Source: Castellaniella sp034007085 | Lineage (GTDB): Bacteria > Pseudomonadota > Gammaproteobacteria > Burkholderiales > Burkholderiaceae_B | Length of the DNA: 7,751 bases | Assembly: GCF_034007085.1 (NCBI RefSeq) | Contig: NZ_JAVERO010000106.1 | Location: 1 to 7,751, forward strand | Direction: 5' to 3' | In this document: positions 1-6,468 of the stretch, piece by piece | How the letters are laid out: each line of letters opens with the position of its first letter | How positions within the stretch are numbered: position 1 is the first letter of the stretch | The notes under the pieces: generated by a model | Databases searched by the model: none | What the model saw: the letters and a program-made list of their open reading frames with translations, nothing else | What the model was told of the DNA's origin: nothing | Made by a program: the position numbers and the translations under genes

Positions 1-1383
1 CGGGATCAAGGCGCCGTGACCCCGGTACGCTACTACCAGTCCAACGGCGGCATGGCTTCGCTGGAAGTCATGGCTTCGCGCGCGGTCAACGCCATCAATT
101 CCGGCCCCGCATCGGCGCCACAGGCTGCCATGCACATCGGCAAGCCCTTTGGCTACGACAACCTGATCACCGTCGATATGGGCGGCACTTCGTTCGACAT
201 GACGCTCACGCACGGCGGCGTCACCAACGTCAGCAAGGACATCGACTTCCTGCGCTACCGCATCGGCACCCCCATGGTGCAGGTCGAAACCCTGGGTGCG
301 GGGGGCGGATCGATCGCCTGGATCGATGGCATGGGAGTGCTCAACGTCGGTCCTGGCAGCGCCGGCGCCGACCCCGGACCAGCCGCCTACGGTCGCGGCG
401 GCACCGAACCCACCGTCACGGACTCGAACGTGGTGCTGGGCTACCTGAATCCGGAATATCTGCTGGGGGGACGCCTGAAAATCGACCGCCAGGCCGCATA
501 CGATGCCATCGACCGCAACATCGCGCAGCCGCTCGGGATTTCACCGGAAAGAGCCGCCTACGGCATCCACAGCATCGTCAATCACAACATGGTCGCCGGC
601 ATCCGTCGGGTCACCATCGAACGCGGCCATGATCCTCGCGACTTCGTGCTGGTGGGCGCAGGCGGCGCGACCAGCCTGCACATTGCCGCGCTGGCCCGAG
701 AAATCGGCATCCGCACGGTGCTGATCCCCAAGCTGGCTTCGGGCCTGTGCGCCTTCGGCCAGATCCTGTCCGACATCAAATACAACCTCATGGCCGCCTG
801 CCCGATGCGTCTGGACGCCCACGCCGACCTGACACGCATCGAGCAGCGCTTCCAGGAACTGCAGGACCAGGCCCTGGCCCTGCTGGAAAAAGAAGAAGGC
901 ATCCGCAGCGCCCAGGTATCCTTCGAACGCAGCATCGACATGCGCTACGTCGGCCAGATCCATGAATGCACCGTCAACATCGGCTCTCTGACCATCGGAG
1001 ACGACACGATCGGCGACATCCGCCGCGCCTTCGACGCCATGCATGAACAGCTGTTCACCTACTCGGAACCCGAAAGCGAAGTCGAAATCGTCAACATCGA
1101 GAGCATCGCGCTGTTGCGCAGCGACCGCGAAATCCAGCAGCAGACCCCACCGGGCGGCCGGCTTGCCGAAGCCCTGCTGACGCACCGGCCCATGATTTTC
1201 AACGCCGACGGTTCGTACACGGACACACCGGTATACGACGGCAACAAGCTGGGCGAAGGCGATGAACTCACCGGCCCGGCCATCATCGAGGAAACCACCA
1301 CCACCATCGTCATCGACCCCGGCTGGCACATCCGCCTGGACGCCGGCAACACCTACATCATGCGAGATCAGCAGACCGCATAG
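1..1383 (+). CDS. hyuA: Hydantoinase/oxoprolinase family subunit A (HyuA-type), 5'-truncated by the window
   Basis: The reading frame is open from base 1, so the GTG at 16 is an internal valine codon and not a start. 460 codons are visible; family members are usually about 680-700 residues, so roughly the first third is missing. Visible family features, numbered from the first visible codon: a YQSNGGMAS segment near residue 12, the phosphate-binding motif DMGGTSFD at about 59-66 (ASKHA fold), a glycine-rich ETLGAGGGSIAWID stretch near 97-110, GPGSAGADPGPAAYG just after it, and VGAGGATSLH near 221-230. The C-terminal GPAIIEETTTT and PGW segment is intact, so the 3' end is complete. Family members hydrolyse cyclic amides (5-oxoproline, hydantoin, N-methylhydantoin) with ATP, normally with a HyuB partner; related proteins are carboxylase subunits (acetone, acetophenone). 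The true substrate cannot be read from the sequence. The next gene is a permease, not hyuB. Confidence 0.9.
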   Translation, partial: RDQGAVTPVRYYQSNGGMASLEVMASRAVNAINSGPASAPQAAMHIGKPFGYDNLITVDMGGTSFDMTLTHGGVTNVSKDIDFLRYRIGTPMVQVETLGAGGGSIAWIDGMGVLNVGPGSAGADPGPAAYGRGGTEPTVTDSNVVLGYLNPEYLLGGRLKIDRQAAYDAIDRNIAQPLGISPERAAYGIHSIVNHNMVAGIRRVTIERGHDPRDFVLVGAGGATSLHIAALAREIGIRTVLIPKLASGLCAFGQILSDIKYNLMAACPMRLDAHADLTRIEQRFQELQDQALALLEKEEGIRSAQVSFERSIDMRYVGQIHECTVNIGSLTIGDDTIGDIRRAFDAMHEQLFTYSEPESEVEIVNIESIALLRSDREIQQQTPPGGRLAEALLTHRPMIFNADGSYTDTPVYDGNKLGEGDELTGPAIIEETTTTIVIDPGWHIRLDAGNTYIMRDQQTA

Positions 1384-1427
1384 CATCTGAAAACAACCTG
1401 CCGCACACCATCAAAAAACAGCGGAAC

Positions 1428-1435
1428 AGGAGGAG
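1428..1435 (+). promoter_or_regulatory. Strong ribosome binding site of the NCS1 permease
   Basis: AGGAGGAG lies 5 bases before the ATG at 1441. It is a near-perfect anti-Shine-Dalgarno match and fixes the permease start. The 57-bp gap from the upstream stop codon shows no terminator-like hairpin, which fits co-transcription with hyuA. Confidence 0.85.
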
Positions 1436-1440
1436 ACAAA

Positions 1441-2784
1441 ATGACAACGCCAACACAAGGCGCGGCGCAGGCCGTCGCAGAAGAAATCGCCGGTGCCATC
1501 CCGGCCAGGTCCCGGATGGGGCCGCTGGGATTGACCATGGCATGGTGGGGCGTATGCAGCGCCATGTTCTACATCGTCGTGGCCGCATCGCTGGCGCATC
1601 AGTTCGGCACGCTGAACGCCATCATCGGCATCACGCTCTCGGTGCTGACCTACGGCGTGATCAACAGCTTCATGGCCCGTTACGCCATCCGCACCGGGCT
1701 GTCGGTGGCGCTGTTCTCGCGCGTGCTCTTTGGCAACTTCGGCGCCTCGCTTGCCACCCTGATCTTTTTTGCCACGGCGCTGTATTACGGGGTCTTTGAA
1801 AGTTCAGTGATGGCCGTGGCCCTGCAGGCCTACTTCCCCTCCGTGCCCTTGAATCTGGCCTATCTGGTCGTGATCCTGTATGGCATCGTCCTGATCTTCG
1901 GCCGCATCCAGACCTGGCTCGACAAGCTCAACGGCGTGCTGCTGCCGATCTACCTGATCGGACTGGCCGTGGCCGTGGCGCTCACGATCGCCCGCCACGG
2001 CTACAGCAACGACTGGCTGTTCCTGCAGCCCGAAAGCGGTCCGGTCGCAGATGGCTGGTGGCATTGCTACACCTATTACATGGGCGTCTGGATCCTGATG
2101 ATGTACACGTTCGACTATGCGCGCTATGGCCGCGCAGAAGACGAGTCCTATCACGCCCGCTTCAATTTCGGCATCCCTTTTTATCTGGTCACGTTCCTGC
2201 TCAGCGGCCTGGCCGGCATCTTTCTGGCATCCACGCTGGGCACCACGAGCGAGTCGGGCGTGGTGATCAGCCTCGTGCAACTGATGGGCTTTGGCGGCCT
2301 GGTGTTCACCTGGGTAACCCAGACGCGTATCAACACCGCCAATTTCCACCTGGCCACCACGAACATGCATGCTTTCTTCGAGCGCCTGCTGCGCCTGCGG
2401 CTGCCGCACTGGGTCTGGGCGATCCTGGTGGGTGCGCTGGCCTACGTGATCATGCTGGCCGACGTATTCAGCTATATCCTGCAGGCGCTCGCCTACCAGG
2501 GCGTGTTCGTGGTCGCCTGGGTCGGCGTCGCCCTGGTCCATATCCTGCTGGACCCGGCCGGCACCCAGCACATGCACGCCCTGACCGCAGGATCGCCGAC
2601 GGCCCATGCATTCAACCCGGGGGGCCTGATTGCCTGGTTCACCGGCACGGCAGCCGGGCTGATCCTGATGAGCGACACGGGGGCGGCGTCATTCTCGGCT
2701 CCGGTCACCTTCCTCGTATCCGCGACCGTGTACGCGGTCACCCTGCGCCGCAGTGCCGGATTGCGCCGCTCCAGCCTAGAATGA
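1441..2784 (+). CDS. NCS1-family (cytosine/purine/uracil/thiamine/allantoin/hydantoin) permease
   Basis: A 447-residue, very hydrophobic protein with about twelve predicted membrane segments and a short polar N-terminus of about 25 residues, matching the size and layout of NCS1 secondary transporters, which bring nucleobases, hydantoins or allantoin across the inner membrane by cation symport. Recognisable family features: an N-terminal MGPLGLTMAWWGVCSAMF segment (26-43), GVWILMMYTFDYARYG around 215-230 with the conserved D-Y/F-x-R after a tryptophan (W217), and TQTRINTANFHL around 293-304, in the region where related transporters contact substrate (membrane helix 8). The tryptophan at 217 may correspond to a substrate-stacking tryptophan of the hydantoin transporter Mhp1; this is inference by position. 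Location 57 bp after hyuA suggests it imports the cyclic amide that HyuA processes. It is not specific enough to be called codB. Its stop codon overlaps a possible start codon of the regulator downstream. Confidence 0.88.
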   Translation: MTTPTQGAAQAVAEEIAGAIPARSRMGPLGLTMAWWGVCSAMFYIVVAASLAHQFGTLNAIIGITLSVLTYGVINSFMARYAIRTGLSVALFSRVLFGNFGASLATLIFFATALYYGVFESSVMAVALQAYFPSVPLNLAYLVVILYGIVLIFGRIQTWLDKLNGVLLPIYLIGLAVAVALTIARHGYSNDWLFLQPESGPVADGWWHCYTYYMGVWILMMYTFDYARYGRAEDESYHARFNFGIPFYLVTFLLSGLAGIFLASTLGTTSESGVVISLVQLMGFGGLVFTWVTQTRINTANFHLATTNMHAFFERLLRLRLPHWVWAILVGALAYVIMLADVFSYILQALAYQGVFVVAWVGVALVHILLDPAGTQHMHALTAGSPTAHAFNPGGLIAWFTGTAAGLILMSDTGAASFSAPVTFLVSATVYAVTLRRSAGLRRSSLE

Positions 2785-2800
2785 ATCTGATGACGACTCC

Positions 2801-2807
2801 AAGGGAG
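2801..2807 (+). promoter_or_regulatory. Ribosome binding site deciding the araC-type gene start
   Basis: AAGGGAG is placed 6 bases before the ATG at 2814. It favours this start over the in-frame ATG codons at 2781 (overlapping the permease stop as ATGA) and 2790. Confidence 0.7.
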
Positions 2808-2813
2808 ACGAGC

Positions 2814-3782
2814 ATGTACAGCCGCTACTCCACTCACGGAATTGCCAGTCAGGACAAGTCCAGCTATTGGCAGACCGCCGTCAACGACACGTACTTCAAC
2901 CTGAAGCTCACGTTCGCCGAGGCCCACGCTTTCGATGCTTCTCTGGATTCCTGGCAAATCGGCCGCCTGTCCCTGTCGCGCCTGTGTTCCCAGGCGTTGC
3001 GCTACCAGCGCCTGGGCCAGCATTGCGCCAACGAGGCCGACAGTTTCCTGATCACCATCCCGGAACTGAGCGAGATCCATTTCGAACAGATGGGGCGCGA
3101 TACCTGGTGTCCGCCGGGTGGATTCATCCTGGAGGACAGCCGGGAGCCCTTTCTCTTCCAGCACCCCAAGGCCAACGCCATGTGGGTCCTGAAAGTCCCC
3201 GGCGACCTGCTGCGCGCACGGCTGCGCAATCCCCAGGCCTACTGCGCCACCCTGTTCGATGCGCAAGACGGGGCCGGGTCCCTGTTCGTCAGCTACCTGA
3301 AGCTGCTCGTCGAACACCGGCAGGACCTGCCCGAGACCACGCAGGCGCTGATGGGCATGCACACGGTCGACCTGCTTGCCTCCACGCTGGAACGCAACCC
3401 CAAGGTGCTGCATTCGACCAATTCAGCCGTCCGCAATGCGCACCTGAAACGCGTCGAAGCCTACATTCGCGCCCACCTGGGCAACCCGGGACTGAAGCCC
3501 GACCTGATCGCCCAGGCATGCAATCTGTCCACCCGCTACCTGCACATGCTGTGCCGGGAAACCGGCTGCAGCATCTCGGACTGGGTCCGCGAACTGCGTC
3601 TGCAGGAAGCCCATGCGCAACTGCAATACCGCTCCGCCAGCACCCAGATCGGCACGATCGCGTATCAACTGGGCTTCACGGACCAATCCAAATTCTGCAA
3701 CCAGTTCAAGGCCCGCTTCGGCATGACGCCCGGCGAGGCCCGCAGCCTTGCAGCTGGCGATGCGCCGCAGGGCACACCCTGA
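2814..3782 (+). CDS. AraC-family transcriptional regulator (AraC-binding-2-like sensor plus HTH_18)
   Basis: A 322-residue regulator. The N-terminal half (about 1-190) resembles the sensor domain found in FeaR-type AraC proteins. The C-terminal 100 residues hold the two helix-turn-helix units: the first around 229-250 (DLIAQACNLSTRYLHMLCRE) and the second around 279-303 (IGTIAYQLGFTDQSKFCNQF), followed by the typical FGMTPGEAR ending. In-frame ATGs also occur at 2781 and 2790. I chose 2814 because AAGGGAG (2801-2807) sits 6 bases before it and neither alternative has as good a site. The gene follows the permease in the same direction with almost no gap, so it is likely expressed with hyuA and the permease and may control them. 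It could also act on the gabT promoter just downstream; the sequence does not decide between these. The ligand is unknown. The frame stays open far upstream inside the permease gene by chance. Confidence 0.9.
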   Translation: MYSRYSTHGIASQDKSSYWQTAVNDTYFNLKLTFAEAHAFDASLDSWQIGRLSLSRLCSQALRYQRLGQHCANEADSFLITIPELSEIHFEQMGRDTWCPPGGFILEDSREPFLFQHPKANAMWVLKVPGDLLRARLRNPQAYCATLFDAQDGAGSLFVSYLKLLVEHRQDLPETTQALMGMHTVDLLASTLERNPKVLHSTNSAVRNAHLKRVEAYIRAHLGNPGLKPDLIAQACNLSTRYLHMLCRETGCSISDWVRELRLQEAHAQLQYRSASTQIGTIAYQLGFTDQSKFCNQFKARFGMTPGEARSLAAGDAPQGTP

Positions 3783-3804
3783 TACCCCGGTTTCAACGGT
3801 ATCA
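3780..3804 (+). repeat. 7-bp inverted repeat overlapping the regulator stop codon
   Basis: TGATACC (3780-3786) and GGTATCA (3798-3804) are perfect reverse complements separated by 11 bases. The left arm includes the TGA stop of the araC-type gene. An alternative pairing uses GGTTT (3789-3793) with AAACC (3804-3808). There is no T-tract after it, so it is at best a weak transcription end or an mRNA 3' stabilising hairpin; it could also be a protein binding site. Confidence 0.45.
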
Positions 3805-3927
3805 AACCCCTGCGGCTCCGTGCGGCTACCGCCATTGGTTCTCGTGAAAACCTGCATACAAGGGAAAATACCAGGTCCATAAAAAACGCATCCGATCTGC
3901 ATCTCTCCTCTGGGAAACCGCGCTGTC

Positions 3928-3955
3928 TTGCTCAATTGGCCCCATGATTAATAAT
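3928..3955 (+). promoter_or_regulatory. Candidate sigma-70 promoter for the gabT-ABC operon
   Basis: TTGCTC (3928-3933) and AATAAT (3950-3955) are separated by 16 bases and resemble -35 and -10 elements, in the most AT-rich part of the gap. An alternative -10, TATATT (3989-3994), has no good -35 at the proper distance. Both are inferred from motif similarity only; a transcription start about 70 bases before the ATG would follow from the first. Confidence 0.4.
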
Positions 3956-3963
3956 CAAATGGG
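3941..3963. promoter_or_regulatory. Near-perfect dyad over the gabT promoter, candidate operator
   Basis: Outer arms CCCAT (3941-3945) and ATGGG (3959-3963) enclose inner arms GATT (3946-3949) and AATC (3953-3956) around a central AAT. The symmetry is broken only by two extra A bases (3957-3958). The dyad covers the spacer and -10 of the candidate promoter, a typical position for a repressor site. The binding protein is not identified; AraC-family proteins more often bind direct repeats, so a different regulator encoded elsewhere is possible. Confidence 0.45.
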
Positions 3964-3998
3964 TCTATTTATTGAACCAAGATGACAGTATATTGCTC

Positions 3999-4019
3999 AA
4001 AAAAACGGGACCCATCCCG
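3999..4019 (-). terminator. A-tract plus short hairpin before gabT; terminator-like on the minus strand
   Basis: Seven A bases (3999-4005) are followed by CGGGA (4006-4010), loop CCCA, and TCCCG (4015-4019). Read on the minus strand this is a 5-bp GC-rich stem with a 4-base loop followed by seven T, the layout of a small intrinsic terminator. No minus-strand gene is visible to be ended by it. On the + strand the hairpin would lie in the gabT leader, 6 bases before the ribosome binding site GGAGA (4026-4030), and might affect translation start. The stem is short, so either role is tentative. Confidence 0.35.
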
Positions 4020-4035
4020 CCCAACGGAGACAAGC

Positions 4036-5298
4036 ATGACCGGACTGAACCAGCAATTGCAGGCCCGCAAGCAGGCGGCCATCCCCAACGGCATCGGCAT
4101 CACCTGCGATTTCTATGCAGAACGCGCCCTGAACGCCGAACTGTGGGATGTCGAGGGCCGGCGCTACATCGATTTCGCCGCCGGCATCGCCGTCGCCAAC
4201 ACCGGGCACCGCCACCCGCGCATCGTGCAAGCCATCCGCGCACAACTGGATGCCTTCACCCATACTGCATTCCAGGTCGCACCCTACGGTTCCTACGTGG
4301 AACTGGCCGAGCGCATCAATCATCTGACGCCCGGCAGCCACCCCAAGAAAACCGCGTTCTTCACGACCGGCGCGGAAGCCCTGGAAAACGCGATCAAGAT
4401 CGCCCGCGCCGCCACCGGGCGCACCGGGGTCATCGCCTTTTCCGGTGCCTTCCATGGCCGTACGTTCATGGGGATGGCACTGACCGGCAAAGTCGCCCCT
4501 TACAAACAGGACTTCGGCCCATTGCCGGCCGAGGTCTACCATATTCCCTTTCCCAGTGCCCTGGACGGCGTGACCGTGCAGGACACGCTGAAGGCGCTGG
4601 ACCTGCTGTTCAAGGCCGACATCCCCCCGCAACGGGTGGCCGCCATCGTCATCGAGCCAGTCCAGGGCGAAGGCGGCTTCAACGTCGCCCCCCCGGAACT
4701 CCTGCAGGCACTGCGCGAACGCTGTGACGCCCATGGCATCGTACTCATCGCCGACGAGGTCCAGACCGGCTTTGCCCGCACCGGACGGATGTTCGCCATC
4801 GAACATGCGGGCGTCACGCCCGATCTGATCACCATGGCCAAGAGCCTGGCCGGCGGCATGCCCCTGTCCGGCGTCTGCGGACGTGCCGACCTGATGGATG
4901 CCGCCCCGCGCGGATCGTTGGGCGGCACGTATGCGGGCAACCCCCTGGCCATTGCCGCCGCCCTGGCCGTGCTGGACGTGATCGACGAAGAACACCTGAT
5001 CGCGCGCGCCGACGCCCTGGGCACACGCTTGCGTCATGCACTGACCGAACATGCGCACCCACGCATCGCCGAAATCCGCGGACTGGGTGCCATGGTGGCT
5101 GCTGAATTCCGCCTGCCCGATGGCCAGCCCGACCCCGACACCGCTGCCAGCATTCAACGCCGCGCCCTGGAACTCGGCCTGGTGCTGCTGACCTGTGGCG
5201 CCTACGGCCACGTCATCCGCTTTCTCTTTCCCCTGACAATCCCCGATGGTCTGCTGGAGGAAGGACTGGCTATTCTGAAAAAAGCCATGTCGGCCTGA
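4036..5298 (+). CDS. gabT: 4-aminobutyrate aminotransferase (class III, PLP-dependent)
   Basis: A 420-residue protein, close to the about 426 of E. coli GabT. It should transfer the amino group of GABA (or a close omega-amino acid such as 5-aminovalerate) to 2-oxoglutarate, giving succinate semialdehyde and glutamate, in the cytosol. Visible features: TTGAEALENAIK (110-121) for cofactor phosphate binding, FHGRT (139-143) with R142, EPVQGEGG (207-214) with E212, LIADEVQTG (237-245) with D240, the Schiff-base lysine K269 in ITMAKSLAGG, GGTYAGNPLA (296-305), and R395 near the end. I51, R142, E212, K269 and R395 match by order and spacing the key I50, R141, E211, K268 and R398 of E. coli GabT. 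Start at 4036 chosen because GGAGA (4026-4030) precedes it; an in-frame ATG at 3982 lacks a site. It leads an operon with a Pot-type ABC importer. Related omega-aminotransferases cannot be wholly excluded. Confidence 0.88.
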   Translation: MTGLNQQLQARKQAAIPNGIGITCDFYAERALNAELWDVEGRRYIDFAAGIAVANTGHRHPRIVQAIRAQLDAFTHTAFQVAPYGSYVELAERINHLTPGSHPKKTAFFTTGAEALENAIKIARAATGRTGVIAFSGAFHGRTFMGMALTGKVAPYKQDFGPLPAEVYHIPFPSALDGVTVQDTLKALDLLFKADIPPQRVAAIVIEPVQGEGGFNVAPPELLQALRERCDAHGIVLIADEVQTGFARTGRMFAIEHAGVTPDLITMAKSLAGGMPLSGVCGRADLMDAAPRGSLGGTYAGNPLAIAAALAVLDVIDEEHLIARADALGTRLRHALTEHAHPRIAEIRGLGAMVAAEFRLPDGQPDPDTAASIQRRALELGLVLLTCGAYGHVIRFLFPLTIPDGLLEEGLAILKKAMSA

Positions 5299-5347
5299 AA
5301 CTCACGCCAGCCGCATCCCGCCCATCCGCATCCGGAGGTTGCCCCCG

Positions 5348-6439
5348 ATGTCCGCAGTTCCCGCCCCCGAGCCCCTGGTCCGCTTCCAGAGCGTCCAGAA
5401 ATCCTATGACGGCAGTCATCTGGTCGTCCGCGATCTCAATCTCGATATCCACCCTGGTGAATTCCTGTCCCTGCTGGGTCCCTCGGGATCGGGCAAGACC
5501 ACCTGCCTGATGATGCTCGCCGGCTTCGAGTCCCCGACCCGGGGCGACATCCTCCTGGAAGGACGTCGCCTCAACGACGTCCCGCCCCATCACCGCAACC
5601 TGGGCATGGTGTTCCAGAACTATGCGCTGTTTCCCCACATGACGGTCGAGCGCAACCTGGAATACCCGCTGAAAGTCCGCAAGATGCCCGCCGCACAGCG
5701 TGCGCGCCGCATCCACGAAGCCCTGTCCATGGTGCAGATGCAGGACTTTGCCAAGCGCTACCCGGCCCAGCTTTCGGGTGGCCAGCAGCAGCGCATCGCC
5801 CTGGCGCGTGCCCTGGTCTTTCAACCCAAGATCGTGCTCATGGACGAACCCCTGGGTGCACTGGACAAACAGCTGCGCGAACACATGCAGCTCGAACTCA
5901 AGGCGCTGCACCGGCAACTGGGCATCACGTTCGTCTATGTCACCCACGACCAGAGCGAGGCCCTGACCATGAGCAACCGCATCGCGGTGTTCAATCAGGG
6001 GGTCATCCAGCAGGTCTGCGCCGCCGACACGCTGTACGAAACCCCCTGCAACCGATTCGTGGCCGGCTTCGTGGGCGACAGCAATCAATTCCCCGGCACC
6101 GTGCGCGCCACCGAAGGGGATCTGTGCCAGGTCGAACTGGCCGGCGGCATCCTGCTGCGCGGGCTCAACATCCAGAGCCTGGCCGCCGGCGCGCCGTGCG
6201 TCGTGGCCATGCGTCCGGAACGCATCCTGCCGGGTGCCGACGGCAACAGCAACGTATTCCAGGCCACGGCGGTCGACGAGGTCTATCTTGGCGACCATGT
6301 CCGCCTGCGCTGCCGCCTGGACGGCGGCGATACCTTTTTCGTCAAGATGCCCCTGTCTGCGGACACCAGGGCGCATGCCCCCGGAACCCGTATCCCGCTG
6401 CGGATCGATCCCGGGCACGTCCGCGTTTTCCTCCCCTGA
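5348..6439 (+). CDS. ABC transporter ATP-binding protein, PotA-type (polyamine/GABA-class importer)
   Basis: A 363-residue ATPase that powers uptake through the membrane permeases encoded downstream. All nucleotide-binding motifs are intact: Walker A GPSGSGKT (44-51), Q-loop Q90 in VFQNYALFPHMTV, signature LSGGQQQ (142-148), Walker B IVLMDEP (162-168), D-loop GALD (170-173) and switch histidine H200 in VTHDQSEA. The C-terminal part (about 235-363) is the extra TOBE-type domain of the PotA/MalK group, with the MRPE motif after the first strand pairs. Start at ATG 5348, with GGAGG (5334-5338) 9 bases ahead; a TTG at 5339 in the same frame overlaps the end of that site and is less likely. It lies 49 bp after gabT and 29 bp before the binding-protein gene. 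The substrate is set by the binding protein, so potA proper is not asserted. Confidence 0.92.
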   Translation: MSAVPAPEPLVRFQSVQKSYDGSHLVVRDLNLDIHPGEFLSLLGPSGSGKTTCLMMLAGFESPTRGDILLEGRRLNDVPPHHRNLGMVFQNYALFPHMTVERNLEYPLKVRKMPAAQRARRIHEALSMVQMQDFAKRYPAQLSGGQQQRIALARALVFQPKIVLMDEPLGALDKQLREHMQLELKALHRQLGITFVYVTHDQSEALTMSNRIAVFNQGVIQQVCAADTLYETPCNRFVAGFVGDSNQFPGTVRATEGDLCQVELAGGILLRGLNIQSLAAGAPCVVAMRPERILPGADGNSNVFQATAVDEVYLGDHVRLRCRLDGGDTFFVKMPLSADTRAHAPGTRIPLRIDPGHVRVFLP

Positions 6440-6468
6440 CATCCCCACCAAAACACAGGAGACACGCC

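Larger units (their letters stand above)
3783..4035. other. Intergenic regulatory region between the regulator and gabT
   Basis: This 253-bp gap is the only substantial noncoding stretch in the window and separates two apparent transcription units. It becomes notably AT-rich from about 3930 to 4005, in contrast to the GC-rich genes around it. It contains the candidate promoter, the dyad and the leader hairpin listed separately. The part from about 3810 to 3925 shows only a short direct repeat (TGCGGCT twice, around 3811-3827) and nothing else I can interpret. No convincing small ORF or RNA gene is visible. Confidence 0.75.

Noticed and set aside
16..18. GTG at 16 as the start of hyuA
   Set aside because: The frame is open to base 1 and the family needs over 200 more N-terminal residues, so this is an internal codon of a gene cut by the window edge.
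541..1386. 281-codon open frame on the minus strand opposite hyuA
   Set aside because: Shadow frame rich in A, D, V, G and F without family motifs; hyuA is clear on the other strand.
2058..2780. Open extension upstream of the araC-type gene within the permease gene, suggesting a 574-residue protein
   Set aside because: The extra residues are the out-of-frame reading of the permease (R, P, G, H rich); the regulator has a good ribosome binding site at 2801-2807 and normal length from 2814.
3810..3833. TGCGGCT direct repeat and small GCGG-CTA-CCGC hairpin after the regulator gene
   Set aside because: Too short (4-bp stem) and without a T-tract; expected by chance in GC-rich sequence.
3982..4035. 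In-frame ATG at 3982 giving gabT 18 more residues
   Set aside because: No ribosome binding site before it, the extra residues do not resemble GabT, and the start at 4036 gives the expected family length and has GGAGA upstream.
3997..5211. Long open frame (404 codons) on the minus strand opposite gabT
   Set aside because: It mirrors gabT codon structure in GC-rich DNA, its translation is low-complexity (G, A, Q, H, D rich) without recognisable motifs, and gabT on the + strand is unmistakable.
5311..5333. Direct repeat CCGCATCC twice between gabT and the ATPase gene
   Set aside because: Short, two copies only, in C-rich DNA with compositional bias; no reason to think it is functional.
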